The translations under genes and the position numbers were made by a program. 64,000 nt of DNA, taken from the NCBI GenBank assembly GCA_964244885.1, contig CAXTKD010000002.1:124001-188000 (forward strand), in the 5' to 3' direction. Positions 42,801 to 50,011 of this stretch are shown one piece after another (within the stretch, counting starts at the first letter, position 1; every line of letters begins with the position of its first letter). This DNA is from CAXTKD01 sp964244885 (GTDB lineage Bacteria > Pseudomonadota > Alphaproteobacteria > Sphingomonadales > Sphingomonadaceae). The notes below the pieces were generated by a model. That model ran no database searches. It was not told the origin of the DNA and saw nothing but the letters and a program-made list of their open reading frames with translations.

Positions 42801-43993
42801 GGACTCGTGTCGCTGGCGGTCGGCTTCGCGCCCAGATCGGTGTCGAAGATCGTAAGAACACCGAGCTTCCTGAATATCTCGACCCGCTTGGCGGCGATCG
42901 CCTCTTCTGTCAGCCCCGCGGCGCGCGCCGACCAGAGGAGAAAGGTCGGCGCGACCCGCTGATACGGATTGTTGCTGATGAACTCCTGCATGTCCTGGTT
43001 CAGCTCGGCCTCGCTCATGCCGAGGCCGACGAACAGGATCGGGTTGCCGCCCATCATCAGTCGCTTGGCGAATTCGAACGGCCGCCGGTTGAGGTCCTCG
43101 CGGCGATAGAGCCGATCGTAATCGCGCTGGCTGGCGATGATCGAGCGCCAGTCGCACGCCCGGCCATGGAGATGCATGATATGCGCGTCGACGTCGTCAG
43201 TTCCGACGGCGAACTCGATCATCCGGTCGATGCGCTCGCGGTTGAGGAGGTCGCTTTCGATCGCCCAGCCGTCGGCATAGGTCCGTCGGATCCGGCCGCT
43301 TCCCAGGTCCCACGACAAGTTCGCGCTCGCCTCGTCGCGCATCGCGACAAGCGTCTCGAAGGGCGACTCCTTGCGCTTGCAGCTCGAAAGCATCGACACC
43401 CGCTCGAGCTCGAAATCATAGTTGGCCGTCGCGAAGCGCCGAAGTCCAAGCTGGTGCCACAGAGCTACCGGCACGTTGAACGCGTCGAAGCCGTCTTTCA
43501 CCCCGACTTTCGGACGGTCGATGCGCCAGCCGTCGCGCGGAGCACGGAAACGTCTGGCGAACTCCAGCCGCACCCACTCGCGCGGGGTGTCGAAACGGTC
43601 GAGCGGCCAATCCGTCGAGCCCGACTGCCTGTCCGCGGTGTCGAGATTCGCCCGCCAGTCGCGCCGCAGCTTTGCGGAGGGCTGGTCGAGCGCCTCCTCG
43701 ATCAGGCTCATGCCGATCTGCGCGGTCCACCGCCCCCGCGCGCTGCGCTGTTCGAACTTGACGACATTCTGGAGCATCCTGGCGTCGGGCAACGCCCGCG
43801 CGGCGTCACCCGCGAGAGCCGAGAACGTCAGCCGGAGCTGGTCCCAGCTGCCATATCCGAAAGCCTGGGTCGCCATCGAGCCGACGAAGCTGATCATCCG
43901 CCCGGTCGAAAGCGCGCGGAAGAATTCGAGCCTGGCACGCTGCGCCAACTTCGCATCGTCCAGATAATATTTCTTGAGGTAATTCGCGCCCAT
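39839..43993 (-). CDS. SIR2-like / STAND NTPase / TPR protein, putative anti-phage sensor-effector
   Basis: 1384 residues from ATG 43993. Residues about 22-390 resemble a SIR2-type NAD-processing domain: ISFVGSMATQAFGYGSWDQL at 34-53, FATANYDFELE at 187-197 (Asn191, Asp193), IMHLHG at 272-277 (His276) and NPILFVGLGMSE at 317-328. Residues about 480-720 are a P-loop NTPase: Walker A GPQGCGKGG at 536-544, Walker B-like VVVIINGMERFF at 628-639 and a sensor-like WVMFGTDR at 677-684. A winged-helix-like part at about 785-835 and TPR-like repeats at 1055-1365 follow (ERGVVRLAMGDLYEARRSFD). Effector-NTPase-repeat order is that of Avs/NLR-like defence proteins, where repeats sense phage and SIR2 depletes NAD. 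The SIR2 glycine loop is altered (GSMAT), so activity is uncertain. It splits nusG from rplK. Confidence 0.8.
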   Translation of the reverse strand: MGANYLKKYYLDDAKLAQRARLEFFRALSTGRMISFVGSMATQAFGYGSWDQLRLTFSALAGDAARALPDARMLQNVVKFEQRSARGRWTAQIGMSLIEEALDQPSAKLRRDWRANLDTADRQSGSTDWPLDRFDTPREWVRLEFARRFRAPRDGWRIDRPKVGVKDGFDAFNVPVALWHQLGLRRFATANYDFELERVSMLSSCKRKESPFETLVAMRDEASANLSWDLGSGRIRRTYADGWAIESDLLNRERIDRMIEFAVGTDDVDAHIMHLHGRACDWRSIIASQRDYDRLYRREDLNRRPFEFAKRLMMGGNPILFVGLGMSEAELNQDMQEFISNNPYQRVAPTFLLWSARAAGLTEEAIAAKRVEIFRKLGVLTIFDTDLGAKPTASDTSPGAPKTRPAGYVELSDRSKDLNDYIAGRTSQDFMRAKALDARSHFDVIDRSSRHDLKDLKACVDLLATGLGDDPNALINPVRREVHIGKYWRSMKPRIQKAVTDGKPVVLWDITRKKIGSVSRRLVEDAEEFRMLCVIGPQGCGKGGMARALANSWTQLGLAKASHCLLINGGFSFDTDTLLDGVARFFAEAFQRKLDGPNGQPLGSRREFFASLNLNEPADKQPPGAPRVVVIINGMERFFDTSGQPLSAELDQLLNAASRPPTPEEGKEPADTSRVRWVMFGTDRVKSYMDELRVRTEDFRKFDAAPKDEVPGRYLNSVWKTIEERADARMSAPLRAEIARYEANRAGRISGDSIEVRRALFSKLFEDEILAKVLGPASGSKGVDTARQILKALAFIGLPVEEDVLALMPGVGDGANFAATLRRLTRAGLVFSFEPYASGEPIASPPLRYALHRSLLTELRYRYGIPLSEAKLSTAFNMSLYVAQPIDGDIPDTDIHDELGDAIDRLIGSYHIDDSDGTALPATARKLKRSPASYSKWLGDIAKACGASRSEPKADVCREIHRLCGSRHVRALRTALALVRSYYSTTGLLTLDSGDRLIREGRDGVLLEHAERLDDLIDGYGKATMAREAMRRKLSAAFGDEGKAGDAFAAAFGTAEPFYPDELVWLHNERGVVRLAMGDLYEARRSFDQAQMVNRMWVEREDRAHNWRRIRLNQLTVDLEMGNIGVAERKCEELIEVSKKDVALREGKLATAIATGYQAWCLHLRGRIGPALECYRTACDSLAGLPEVRAQAYFERLRSHAHGMAGRADEHQSALRRALHLAQASVQMDLVHRLQITLADICLSNPGTTSGNRDRSQRHLEDALTYALHTDIPRVRCEASASIARARLDLSDFDGALRYATDAMMVATRYGLELRKIALRASIAKIMAARGHPVTAEQLARTCIKMATRQRYQTAIDRATQVILDIPRISAAISSSDKSGRRTF

Positions 43994-44168
43994 AGCTTGC
44001 CCCCGCCCGCTATGCGCAGGAGAGCGAAAGATATGTTGCGAGGCAACCGCTTTGTCGGGATCTCTCCGAAGAGAATGATCCAAATCGGTCTAATAACGTG
44101 AAACCGCACTCGCACGGCGCAACCCGCGCCGGCGCGATATCTCGCTTATCCTGAACGACGCCGAAGGC

Positions 44169-44711
44169 CTACTTGCTCTTCTGCACCTGCTCGAACTCCA
44201 GCTCGACCGGCGTCGCGCGACCGAAGATGCTCACCGATACCTTCACGCGGCCGCGGTCGAAGTCGATTTCCTCGACCAGGCCGTTGAAGCTTGCGAACGG
44301 GCCGTCCAGAACCTTTACCTGGTCGCCGATCTCGAAGTCGACCTTGAGCTTGGGCTTCGCGGTCGACGCCAGCGCTTCCTCGGCCTTGGTGTTCAGGATA
44401 CGCGCGGCTTCCGCCTCGGTGATCGGCTGCGGCTTGTTGTTGGCGCCGAGGAAGCCCGTCACCTTGGGCGTGTTCTTCACCAGGTGGTAGACGTCGTCGC
44501 TCATGTGGAGCTTCGCCAGAACGTAGCCGGGGAAGAACTTCTTGTCCGACGTCACCTTCTTGCCGCGGCGGACCTCGGTCACCTTCTCGACCGGAACCTC
44601 GATCTCCTCGACGAACGCCTCAAGGCCCATGCGCGACGCATCCGCGAGGATGGACTCCTTCACCTTGTTCTCGAAGCCCGAATAGGCGTGGATGATGTAC
44701 CAGCGCGACAT
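44169..44711 (-). CDS. nusG: Transcription termination/antitermination factor NusG
   Basis: A 180-residue factor binding RNA polymerase and linking it to Rho or the ribosome. WYIIHAYSGFENKVKESILA is the NGN start, KFFPGYVLAKLHMSDDVYHL follows, and the KOW domain has FEIGDQVKVLDGPFASFNGL. ATG 44711, 16 bp after secE. It is normally followed by rplK, but here by the SIR2-STAND gene 175 bp on. Confidence 0.97.
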   Translation of the reverse strand: MSRWYIIHAYSGFENKVKESILADASRMGLEAFVEEIEVPVEKVTEVRRGKKVTSDKKFFPGYVLAKLHMSDDVYHLVKNTPKVTGFLGANNKPQPITEAEAARILNTKAEEALASTAKPKLKVDFEIGDQVKVLDGPFASFNGLVEEIDFDRGRVKVSVSIFGRATPVELEFEQVQKSK

Positions 44712-44727
44712 GAACTGTGGGTGCCCC

Positions 44728-44925
44728 TTAGCCGGCCATCGACAGCAGGAACCGGACGACGTGCCCGAGAACCTGGTCGACGCCGAGGAAGAACAGAGAA
44801 AGGATCGTCGTCATGATGAGCACCATGATCGCGGTGATCATCGTCTCGCGGCGCGACGGCCAGGTGACCTTCGCGGTCTCCTGACGCACCTGCCGGACGA
44901 ACTCTCCGGGCGATGTCTTCGCCAT
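44728..44925 (-). CDS. secE: Protein translocase subunit SecE
   Basis: A 65-residue, single-helix SecE typical of alphaproteobacteria. The amphipathic FVRQVRQETAKVTWPSRRET (about 9-28) precedes one transmembrane helix (ITAIMVLIMTTILSLFFLGV). It completes the SecYEG channel. It lies between tRNA-Trp and nusG. Confidence 0.96.
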   Translation of the reverse strand: MAKTSPGEFVRQVRQETAKVTWPSRRETMITAIMVLIMTTILSLFFLGVDQVLGHVVRFLLSMAG

Positions 44926-44991
44926 TTGCTGTGCTCATCCTCGCTTTGAAAACAAACTCGACCCCTCGCCTCCGCTCCCTGCGGGAGCGGC

Positions 44992-45067
44992 TGGCAGGAG
45001 TGGAGGGATTCGAACCCCCGGCCCTCGGTTTTGGAGACCGATGCTCTACCAGCTGAGCTACACTCCT
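44992..45067 (-). tRNA. tRNA-Trp (CCA)
   Basis: A cloverleaf on the minus strand: acceptor AGGAGTG pairs with 44996-45002, D-loop AGCTCAGCTGGTAGAGC, anticodon loop with CCA, T-arm GGTTCGAATCC and an encoded 3' CCA. It lies directly upstream of secE, as in many bacteria. Confidence 0.96.
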
Positions 45068-45138
45068 ACGAGAGGAGCCGAGAGCCCGCGTCTATAGAGA
45101 GCGGCCGGATTTGCCGCAAGTCCCCAAGCGGCCGGAGG

Positions 45139-45212
45139 TGGAGCGGGTAGCGGGGATCGAACCCGCATCACAAGCTTGGAAGGCTAGTGCTCTACCATTG
45201 AGCTATACCCGC
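45139..45212 (-). tRNA. tRNA-Gly (TCC)
   Basis: Acceptor GCGGGTA pairs with its partner at 45143-45149; D-arm AGCTCAATGGTAGAGC, anticodon loop CTTCCAA (TCC), T-loop GTTCGATCC and encoded CCA. It lies between tRNA-Tyr and tRNA-Trp; no tuf gene is present in this cluster. Confidence 0.95.
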
Positions 45213-45228
45213 GGCCCGCGAAAGGCGG

Positions 45229-45314
45229 TGGTGGAGGGGGTTGGATTTGAACCAACGTAGGGAAAACCCGGCAGATTTACAGTCTGCTGCCATTGACCGC
45301 TCGGCCACCCCTCC
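45229..45314 (-). tRNA. tRNA-Tyr (GTA)
   Basis: An 86-nt class II tRNA. Acceptor GGAGGGG, anticodon loop CTGTAAA (GTA), long variable arm (CCGGGTTTTCCCTACG region), T-loop GTTCAAATCC and encoded CCA. First of the tRNA-Tyr, tRNA-Gly, tRNA-Trp series on the minus strand. Confidence 0.95.
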
Positions 45315-45363
45315 AAGGGCGCTTTCGCGAAGGCGCGGGTAATGGCGAAGCGGCCGGTGCCTG

Positions 45364-46095
45364 TCAACGCCGCCTGCGGCGCGCCGCCGAGCCGATGACC
45401 GCGAGGCCGGCGAGCAACATCGCCCACTCGCCCGGCTCGGGCACGGGGGCGGCGGGCGGAAGCGTGGTGAGCACGTTGACCTGCTCGATTCGCATCGCGC
45501 CGTAGGAAAGGACGGAAGACGTGGCGCCGCTCTGGCTGATCTGGAAATAGCCCGACGCCGAATCGCCCGTGGCGACGGTGTAGGAGAGGCTCGGGATCGC
45601 GGTGGCGAGCGTGTCGCTCAGAATGTTGTGGAGCCCGCTCTGCACCGACGCCGAAAGATCGAAGGTCCGCGTCAGCGCGCCAGTCGTCGCGGTCCGTATC
45701 GCCGCCGCCTGAACGCGATCGATCCCGCCGGCGCCAAGCCCGCCCAGGCCGTCGAGGGTGCCGACCGAGCCAAGCGTGTTGGCGGCCCCGCTCTGGGTCG
45801 TGTTGTTGATCTTGATGCTGAACGAAATCGCGGTCGGGGCGCTCAGGCTCAGTGAGTCGACGCCGGCGCCGGTCGACGAACTGGCGAAGGTGCTGACCTG
45901 ATATGTCGCGGTGAACGCCCGGCCGGCAAGGTTCGAACCCCACGGCCCGAACAGGCCGGCGTTGTCGCGTCCCGAGGTGAAGCGGCCGCTGAAGGTCAGC
46001 GTCGTCGTCGTCGGAGCGGGAGTCACCGTCGCAGCGGCGACCGGCCCGGCGGCAAGGCCAAGCGCGAACAGGAGAGCGGCAATCACATGACGCAT
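45364..46095 (-). CDS. Secreted PEPxxWA-CTERM protein
   Basis: A 243-residue exported protein. The signal peptide is about 1-21 (MRHVIAALLFALGLAAGPVA). The middle is Ser/Thr/Ala/Gly-rich with beta-strand patterns (TLTFSGRFTSGRDNAGLFGP, FTATYQVSTF). The C-terminus VPEPGEWAMLLAGLAVIGSA followed by RRRRR is the PEPxxWA form of the PEP-CTERM sorting signal. Function unknown, perhaps a surface or matrix protein. It is the second such protein in the window; no exosortase is visible. Confidence 0.8.
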   Translation of the reverse strand: MRHVIAALLFALGLAAGPVAAATVTPAPTTTTLTFSGRFTSGRDNAGLFGPWGSNLAGRAFTATYQVSTFASSSTGAGVDSLSLSAPTAISFSIKINNTTQSGAANTLGSVGTLDGLGGLGAGGIDRVQAAAIRTATTGALTRTFDLSASVQSGLHNILSDTLATAIPSLSYTVATGDSASGYFQISQSGATSSVLSYGAMRIEQVNVLTTLPPAAPVPEPGEWAMLLAGLAVIGSAARRRRR

Positions 46096-46285
46096 GCGGG
46101 TTCCCTAACACCGAAAACGGCCCGATGGGTCTCGCGAAGCAAGAAGCGCGCCGCTTGCTGTTTTCGCTTAATAAACTGTCACTTGCGCCAAGAGAGGACG
46201 TTCGGCGCCTTCACGACTTGTAAAGCCTGCCGACTCACGGCGGCGGAATTCGCGCCCGGCCGCATGATCGGCTAAAGGCTCGCGA

Positions 46286-47038
46286 ATGGCACGCAGACCC
46301 CATCCCCGACATGCCCGCGAGGCAAGCCAGCGCTCGCGCCTGCGCCTCTATGGCCGCCACGCCGTCCACGCGGCGCTCGACAATCCCGAACGCAAGCTTC
46401 GCAAACTCTACGCGACGCATGATGCGGCGGCCGAAATCGTCATCCCCGCCGGCCTGCAAGTCGAGCTCGGCGACGCCGCCGACCTCGCACGTCTGGTGCC
46501 CGGCGACGCGCCGCACCAGGGACTGGTGCTGGAGTGCGACCCGCTTGAATCGCCGTGGCTGGGGGATATTCTCGACGGGGCGGGCAAGCGGCAGCCGCTG
46601 CTGGTGCTCGATCAGGTGACGGATCCCCACAACGTCGGCGCGATTCTGCGCTCGGCCGCGGCCTTCGGCGCGGCGGGGATCGTCACGCAGGACCGCCACG
46701 CGCCACCCGAGACCGGGGCGCTCGCCAAGGCGGCGTCCGGAGCGCTCGAGACGATTCCCTGGGCGCGGGTGGTCAATCTGGCGCGCGCGCTGGAGGAAAT
46801 CGCCGAGGCCGGCTTCTGGCGAATCGGCCTCACCGGCAAGGCGAGCCTGACGCTGGACAAGGCGCTGGGCGAGACCCGGCCGGCGCTGGTCCTCGGCGCC
46901 GAGGGCGAGGGGATGCGACACAACATCACCGAGCATTGCGACGAGCTGGCGCGGCTGCCGATCAGCAGCAATGTCGAAAGCCTGAACGTCTCGAATGCCG
47001 CGGCGGTGGCGCTCTACGCGGCGGTCACGCGGGGGTAA
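46286..47038 (+). CDS. rlmB: 23S rRNA (guanosine-2'-O-)-methyltransferase, SpoU/RlmB type
   Basis: 250 residues. An RNA-binding N-terminal part (LYGRHAVHAALDNPERKLRK) is followed by the knotted SPOUT domain: motif 1 LDQVTDPHNVGAILRSAAAF, motif 2 LVLGAEGEGMR, motif 3 LPISSNVESLNVSNAAAVAL. RlmB methylates G2251 of 23S rRNA in E. coli. ATG 46286. Its 3' end overlaps folP on the other strand by 14 nt. Confidence 0.92.
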   Translation: MARRPHPRHAREASQRSRLRLYGRHAVHAALDNPERKLRKLYATHDAAAEIVIPAGLQVELGDAADLARLVPGDAPHQGLVLECDPLESPWLGDILDGAGKRQPLLVLDQVTDPHNVGAILRSAAAFGAAGIVTQDRHAPPETGALAKAASGALETIPWARVVNLARALEEIAEAGFWRIGLTGKASLTLDKALGETRPALVLGAEGEGMRHNITEHCDELARLPISSNVESLNVSNAAAVALYAAVTRG

Positions 47039-48077
47039 GCGCCTCGTCGCGCAGGCCGCGCCAGACGCGAAGCGCCTGCGCCGATTCGGCAACGTCATGG
47101 ACGCGGAAGAGCTGGACGCCCTGCGCCAGCCCGGCCTGCATCGCGGCGAGCGAGCCGGCGATCCGTGCGGCGGGTTCCTCGACGCCGGAGAGAGCGCCGA
47201 TGAAGCGCTTGCGGCTGGCGCCGAGCATGATCGCGCAGCCGAGGCCATGGAAGATCGACAGGCCGTTGAGCAGCGCGAGATTGTGGCGGAGGGTTTTGCC
47301 GAAGCCGATTCCGGGGTCGACGATGATTTTAGCGCGCGCGATTCCGGCGGCCTCGGCGGCGGCGATCCGCGCTTCCAGCCAGTCGAAGACATCGAGCAGA
47401 ACGTCGTCGTAGGACGGGCTGTCCTGCATGGTCTGCGGATCGCCCTGATGGTGCATGAGGACCACCGCCGCGCCTGAAACCGAGACGACCGAGACGGTCC
47501 CCGGGTCGAATGTCAGCGCCGAGACATCGTTGATCATTACGACTCCGGAACGAATTGCGGCGTCGGCGACCTCGGCCTTCCGGGTGTCGACCGAGAGCGG
47601 CGCGCCGGAGAGGCGATCGAGGACCGGCTGGAGCCGGGCAATCTCGTCGCCGTGCCACAGCGGCTTGGCGCCGGGGCGGGTGGACTCGGCGCCGAGATCG
47701 ACCAGCCGGGCGCCGGCGGCGAGCATCGCTCGCGCCGCGGCCGCGGCGGCGTCCGGGTCGTCTCGCTCGCCGCCATCGGAGAAGCTGTCGGGCGTCACGT
47801 TGACGATGCCGACGATGGCGGGCTCGTCCAGGCGGAGCGTGAAGCCGCCGTGCTGCAGCGGGGCGCGCGCCGTCGTGAGCGCCGTCCACAACAGGTCGAA
47901 GCGGGCGGGGTCGAGGGCGCGCGCCTCGTCGAGCCGGTCGACCGGGAACAGGCGGCGGGGCCGGCCGCGGACGATCAGCTCGACGGCGGAGAACCAGGTG
48001 AGGCCGCCGGCCAGGCGGGCGCACTGGCCATCGTGGCCCACGGGCGTGTCGATGAAGGCGGTGGGGCGGAGGTACAT
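47025..48077 (-). CDS. folP: Dihydropteroate synthase
   Basis: A 350-residue enzyme joining p-aminobenzoate to the pterin pyrophosphate. About 80 residues precede the core. VNVTPDSFSDGG at 92-103, DLGAESTRPGAKPL, VVLMHHQGDPQTMQ and IIVDPGIGFGKTLRHNLALL are the family blocks; GASRKRFIG ends the active site. It is the sulfonamide target. It lies 19 bp after ccrM's stop on the same side. pabBC near 4 kb supplies its substrate. Confidence 0.94.
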   Translation of the reverse strand: MYLRPTAFIDTPVGHDGQCARLAGGLTWFSAVELIVRGRPRRLFPVDRLDEARALDPARFDLLWTALTTARAPLQHGGFTLRLDEPAIVGIVNVTPDSFSDGGERDDPDAAAAAARAMLAAGARLVDLGAESTRPGAKPLWHGDEIARLQPVLDRLSGAPLSVDTRKAEVADAAIRSGVVMINDVSALTFDPGTVSVVSVSGAAVVLMHHQGDPQTMQDSPSYDDVLLDVFDWLEARIAAAEAAGIARAKIIVDPGIGFGKTLRHNLALLNGLSIFHGLGCAIMLGASRKRFIGALSGVEEPAARIAGSLAAMQAGLAQGVQLFRVHDVAESAQALRVWRGLRDEALTPA

Positions 48078-48095
48078 CGCCCTCTCCTACCGCAA

Positions 48096-49184
48096 TTACG
48101 CTGCCACCGCGCTCCGATAGCGCTGGCGCATCGCGTCGAGCGGGACGAGCTTTCCGGCGTCCTCGTAATGCCAGTACGTCCAGCCGTTGCAGCTCGGCGC
48201 ACCCTGGACGCGGGCGCCCATCTGGTGGATCGAGCCGGGCTGGAGAGTTCCCGATTCCAAGGCCAGCGTGCCGTCGGCGCGGACGTGCGCGCGGTGGCGG
48301 CGGGACGGGTCCATGACCATCGCGCCGGGCTTGATCATGCCAGTCTCGACCAGCGCGCCGAACGGCACTCGGGTCTCGGCGCGCTTCGACTGGGTGACCG
48401 CCATGTCGCCGCCTTCCAGCGGCAGAATCGAGTCGATGCGGGTCTGCGCGACCTCGACATATTTCGCCTCGCGCTCGATGCCGATGAATCGTCGGCCGAG
48501 GAGCTTGGCGACGGCCCCCGTGGTTCCGGTACCGAAGAACGGGTCGAGCACGACGTCGCCGGGGTTCGAGCACGCCAGCAACACACGGTAAAGCAGCGCC
48601 TCCGGCTTCTGCGTCGGATGCGCCTTGTGGCCGTCGTCGAGCTTGATGCGCTCGCCGCCGGTGCAGATCGGCAGCACCCAGTCGGAGCGCATCTGAACGT
48701 CCTCGTTCAGCGCCTTCATCGCCTGGTAGTTGAAGGTGTAGCGCGCGTTCTCGCGCTTCGAGCACCAGATCATCGTCTCGTGCGCGTTGGTGAAGCGCGT
48801 GCCCTTGAAGTTCGGCATCGGGTTGGCCTTCCGCCATACGATGTCGTTCAGCACCCAATAGTCGAGGTCCTGCAGCGCGACTCCGACGCGGAAGATGTTG
48901 TGATAGCTGCCGATCACCCAGATCGTGCCGTCGTCCTTCAGGATGCGGCGCGCCTCGGTCAGCCAGGCGCGGGTGAAGCGATCGTAGGTCGCGAGACTGT
49001 CGAACTTGTCCCATTCATCGTCGACCGCGTCGACGCGGCCGCCCTCCGGCCGGAACAGGTCGCCGCCAAGCTGGAGGTTGTATGGCGGATCGGCGAAGAT
49101 CACGTCGACCGACTTCTCGGGCAGCGCGCGCATCGCCGAAATGCAGTCGTCGTGAAGGATGCTGTCGAGCGGCAGCGTGGTCAT
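48096..49184 (-). CDS. ccrM: Cell-cycle regulated adenine DNA methyltransferase CcrM (GANTC)
   Basis: A 362-residue N6-adenine methyltransferase of the beta class. Catalytic DPPY at 32-35 (FADPPYNLQL) precedes the SAM site DPFFGTGTTGA at 214-224. GHKAHPTQKPEALLYR lies between them. The C-terminal ~100 residues (PFGALVETGMIKPG, NGWTYWHYEDAGKL) are the extra DNA-recognition domain of CcrM. In Caulobacter CcrM methylates GANTC and times cell-cycle genes. It lies downstream of rnhB; five GANTC sites stand in the spacer. Confidence 0.95.
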   Translation of the reverse strand: MTTLPLDSILHDDCISAMRALPEKSVDVIFADPPYNLQLGGDLFRPEGGRVDAVDDEWDKFDSLATYDRFTRAWLTEARRILKDDGTIWVIGSYHNIFRVGVALQDLDYWVLNDIVWRKANPMPNFKGTRFTNAHETMIWCSKRENARYTFNYQAMKALNEDVQMRSDWVLPICTGGERIKLDDGHKAHPTQKPEALLYRVLLACSNPGDVVLDPFFGTGTTGAVAKLLGRRFIGIEREAKYVEVAQTRIDSILPLEGGDMAVTQSKRAETRVPFGALVETGMIKPGAMVMDPSRRHRAHVRADGTLALESGTLQPGSIHQMGARVQGAPSCNGWTYWHYEDAGKLVPLDAMRQRYRSAVAA

Positions 49185-49219
49185 TCAGTCCCCCGGAGTT
49201 TCCCCGTTTCTCCGACGAT

Positions 49220-49333
49220 GAGTCAGGAGGGAGTCGCTCGTCAACGTGCAAGGGAATCACGTGGAGTCAGCACGTTAGGAGACTGTGTTGAGATTGTGTC
49301 GGCGAAACGGTCTTGACGCCTATTTGTTGAGTC
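49220..49333. promoter_or_regulatory. Cluster of five GANTC sites upstream of ccrM
   Basis: GANTC occurs at 49220, 49231, 49254, 49264 and 49329. At this base composition about one per 330 bp is expected. They lie 36-149 bp before the ccrM ATG (49184, minus strand), in the 194-bp spacer after rnhB. Methylation state could feed back on ccrM transcription, as known in Caulobacter. Confidence 0.65.
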
Positions 49334-49378
49334 CGGCCGCGCGCCGACCCCAAGCGATAGCGGTGTGGCCGAAAGGAC

Positions 49379-50011
49379 TCAGGCCGCGACTTCCATGTCG
49401 CCCGGCATCGCGAGGCTTCGCACAATCGCCGCGACCGGAGCGAAAGACCGCCGGTGATGCGGCGTCAGGCCGAGCACCTTGAGCGCCGCCTGATGCTCGG
49501 GAGTCGGATAGCCCTTGTTGGTTTCCCAGCCGTAACCGGGGTGGTCGCGGGCATAATCCCGCATGATGCGATCACGGGTGACCTTGGCGACGATCGAGGC
49601 GGCGGCGATCGACCGGCATTTCGCGTCGCCGGAGACGATCGCCTTCGAGACCCGCTCCCAGCGCGGGCAGCGGTTGCCGTCGACCAGCACCATCGCGGGC
49701 TCGAAGCCCAGCGCCTCGACTGCGCGGGTCATCGCGAGCATGCGCGCCCAGTAGATGTTGATCGTGTCGATTTCCTCCACGCTGGCGATGCCGACGCCGA
49801 TGCGGGCCACCTTCTGGAGGCGACCATAGATCGCCTCGCGGACGTGCTCGGGCAGCGCCTTGGAATCGTCGATGCCGCGCGGGAAGTTGTCGCGATCGAG
49901 CACCACCGCCGCGGCGACCACCGGCCCGGCGAGCGGCGCGCAGCCGGCCTCGTCGACGCCGGCGAGCGGCATCGGAAAGGCGCGTTCGATCTTGAAGCAG
50001 GGACGGGCCAT
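49379..50011 (-). CDS. rnhB: Ribonuclease HII
   Basis: 210 residues; cleaves RNA of RNA-DNA hybrids at misincorporated ribonucleotides. GVDEAG at 18-23 holds Asp20-Glu21; IDDSKALPEHVRE, ILVDGN-like MVLVDGNRCP and AAASIVAKVTRDRIM follow. The usual GRGP after DEA is GCAP here. ATG 50011 overlaps the thiD TGA by one base; an earlier start is possible. rnhB-ccrM adjacency is common in alphaproteobacteria. Confidence 0.92.
   Translation of the reverse strand: MARPCFKIERAFPMPLAGVDEAGCAPLAGPVVAAAVVLDRDNFPRGIDDSKALPEHVREAIYGRLQKVARIGVGIASVEEIDTINIYWARMLAMTRAVEALGFEPAMVLVDGNRCPRWERVSKAIVSGDAKCRSIAAASIVAKVTRDRIMRDYARDHPGYGWETNKGYPTPEHQAALKVLGLTPHHRRSFAPVAAIVRSLAMPGDMEVAA

Noticed and set aside
39839..44168. 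Prophage or integron around the SIR2-STAND gene
   Set aside because: No integrase, att-like direct repeats or phage genes; the tRNA genes nearby are intact and not flanked by duplicated ends that I can see.
38360..44925. Toxin-antitoxin reading of the SIR2-STAND locus
   Set aside because: No small partner gene next to it; the relic on the + strand is broken and has no start.
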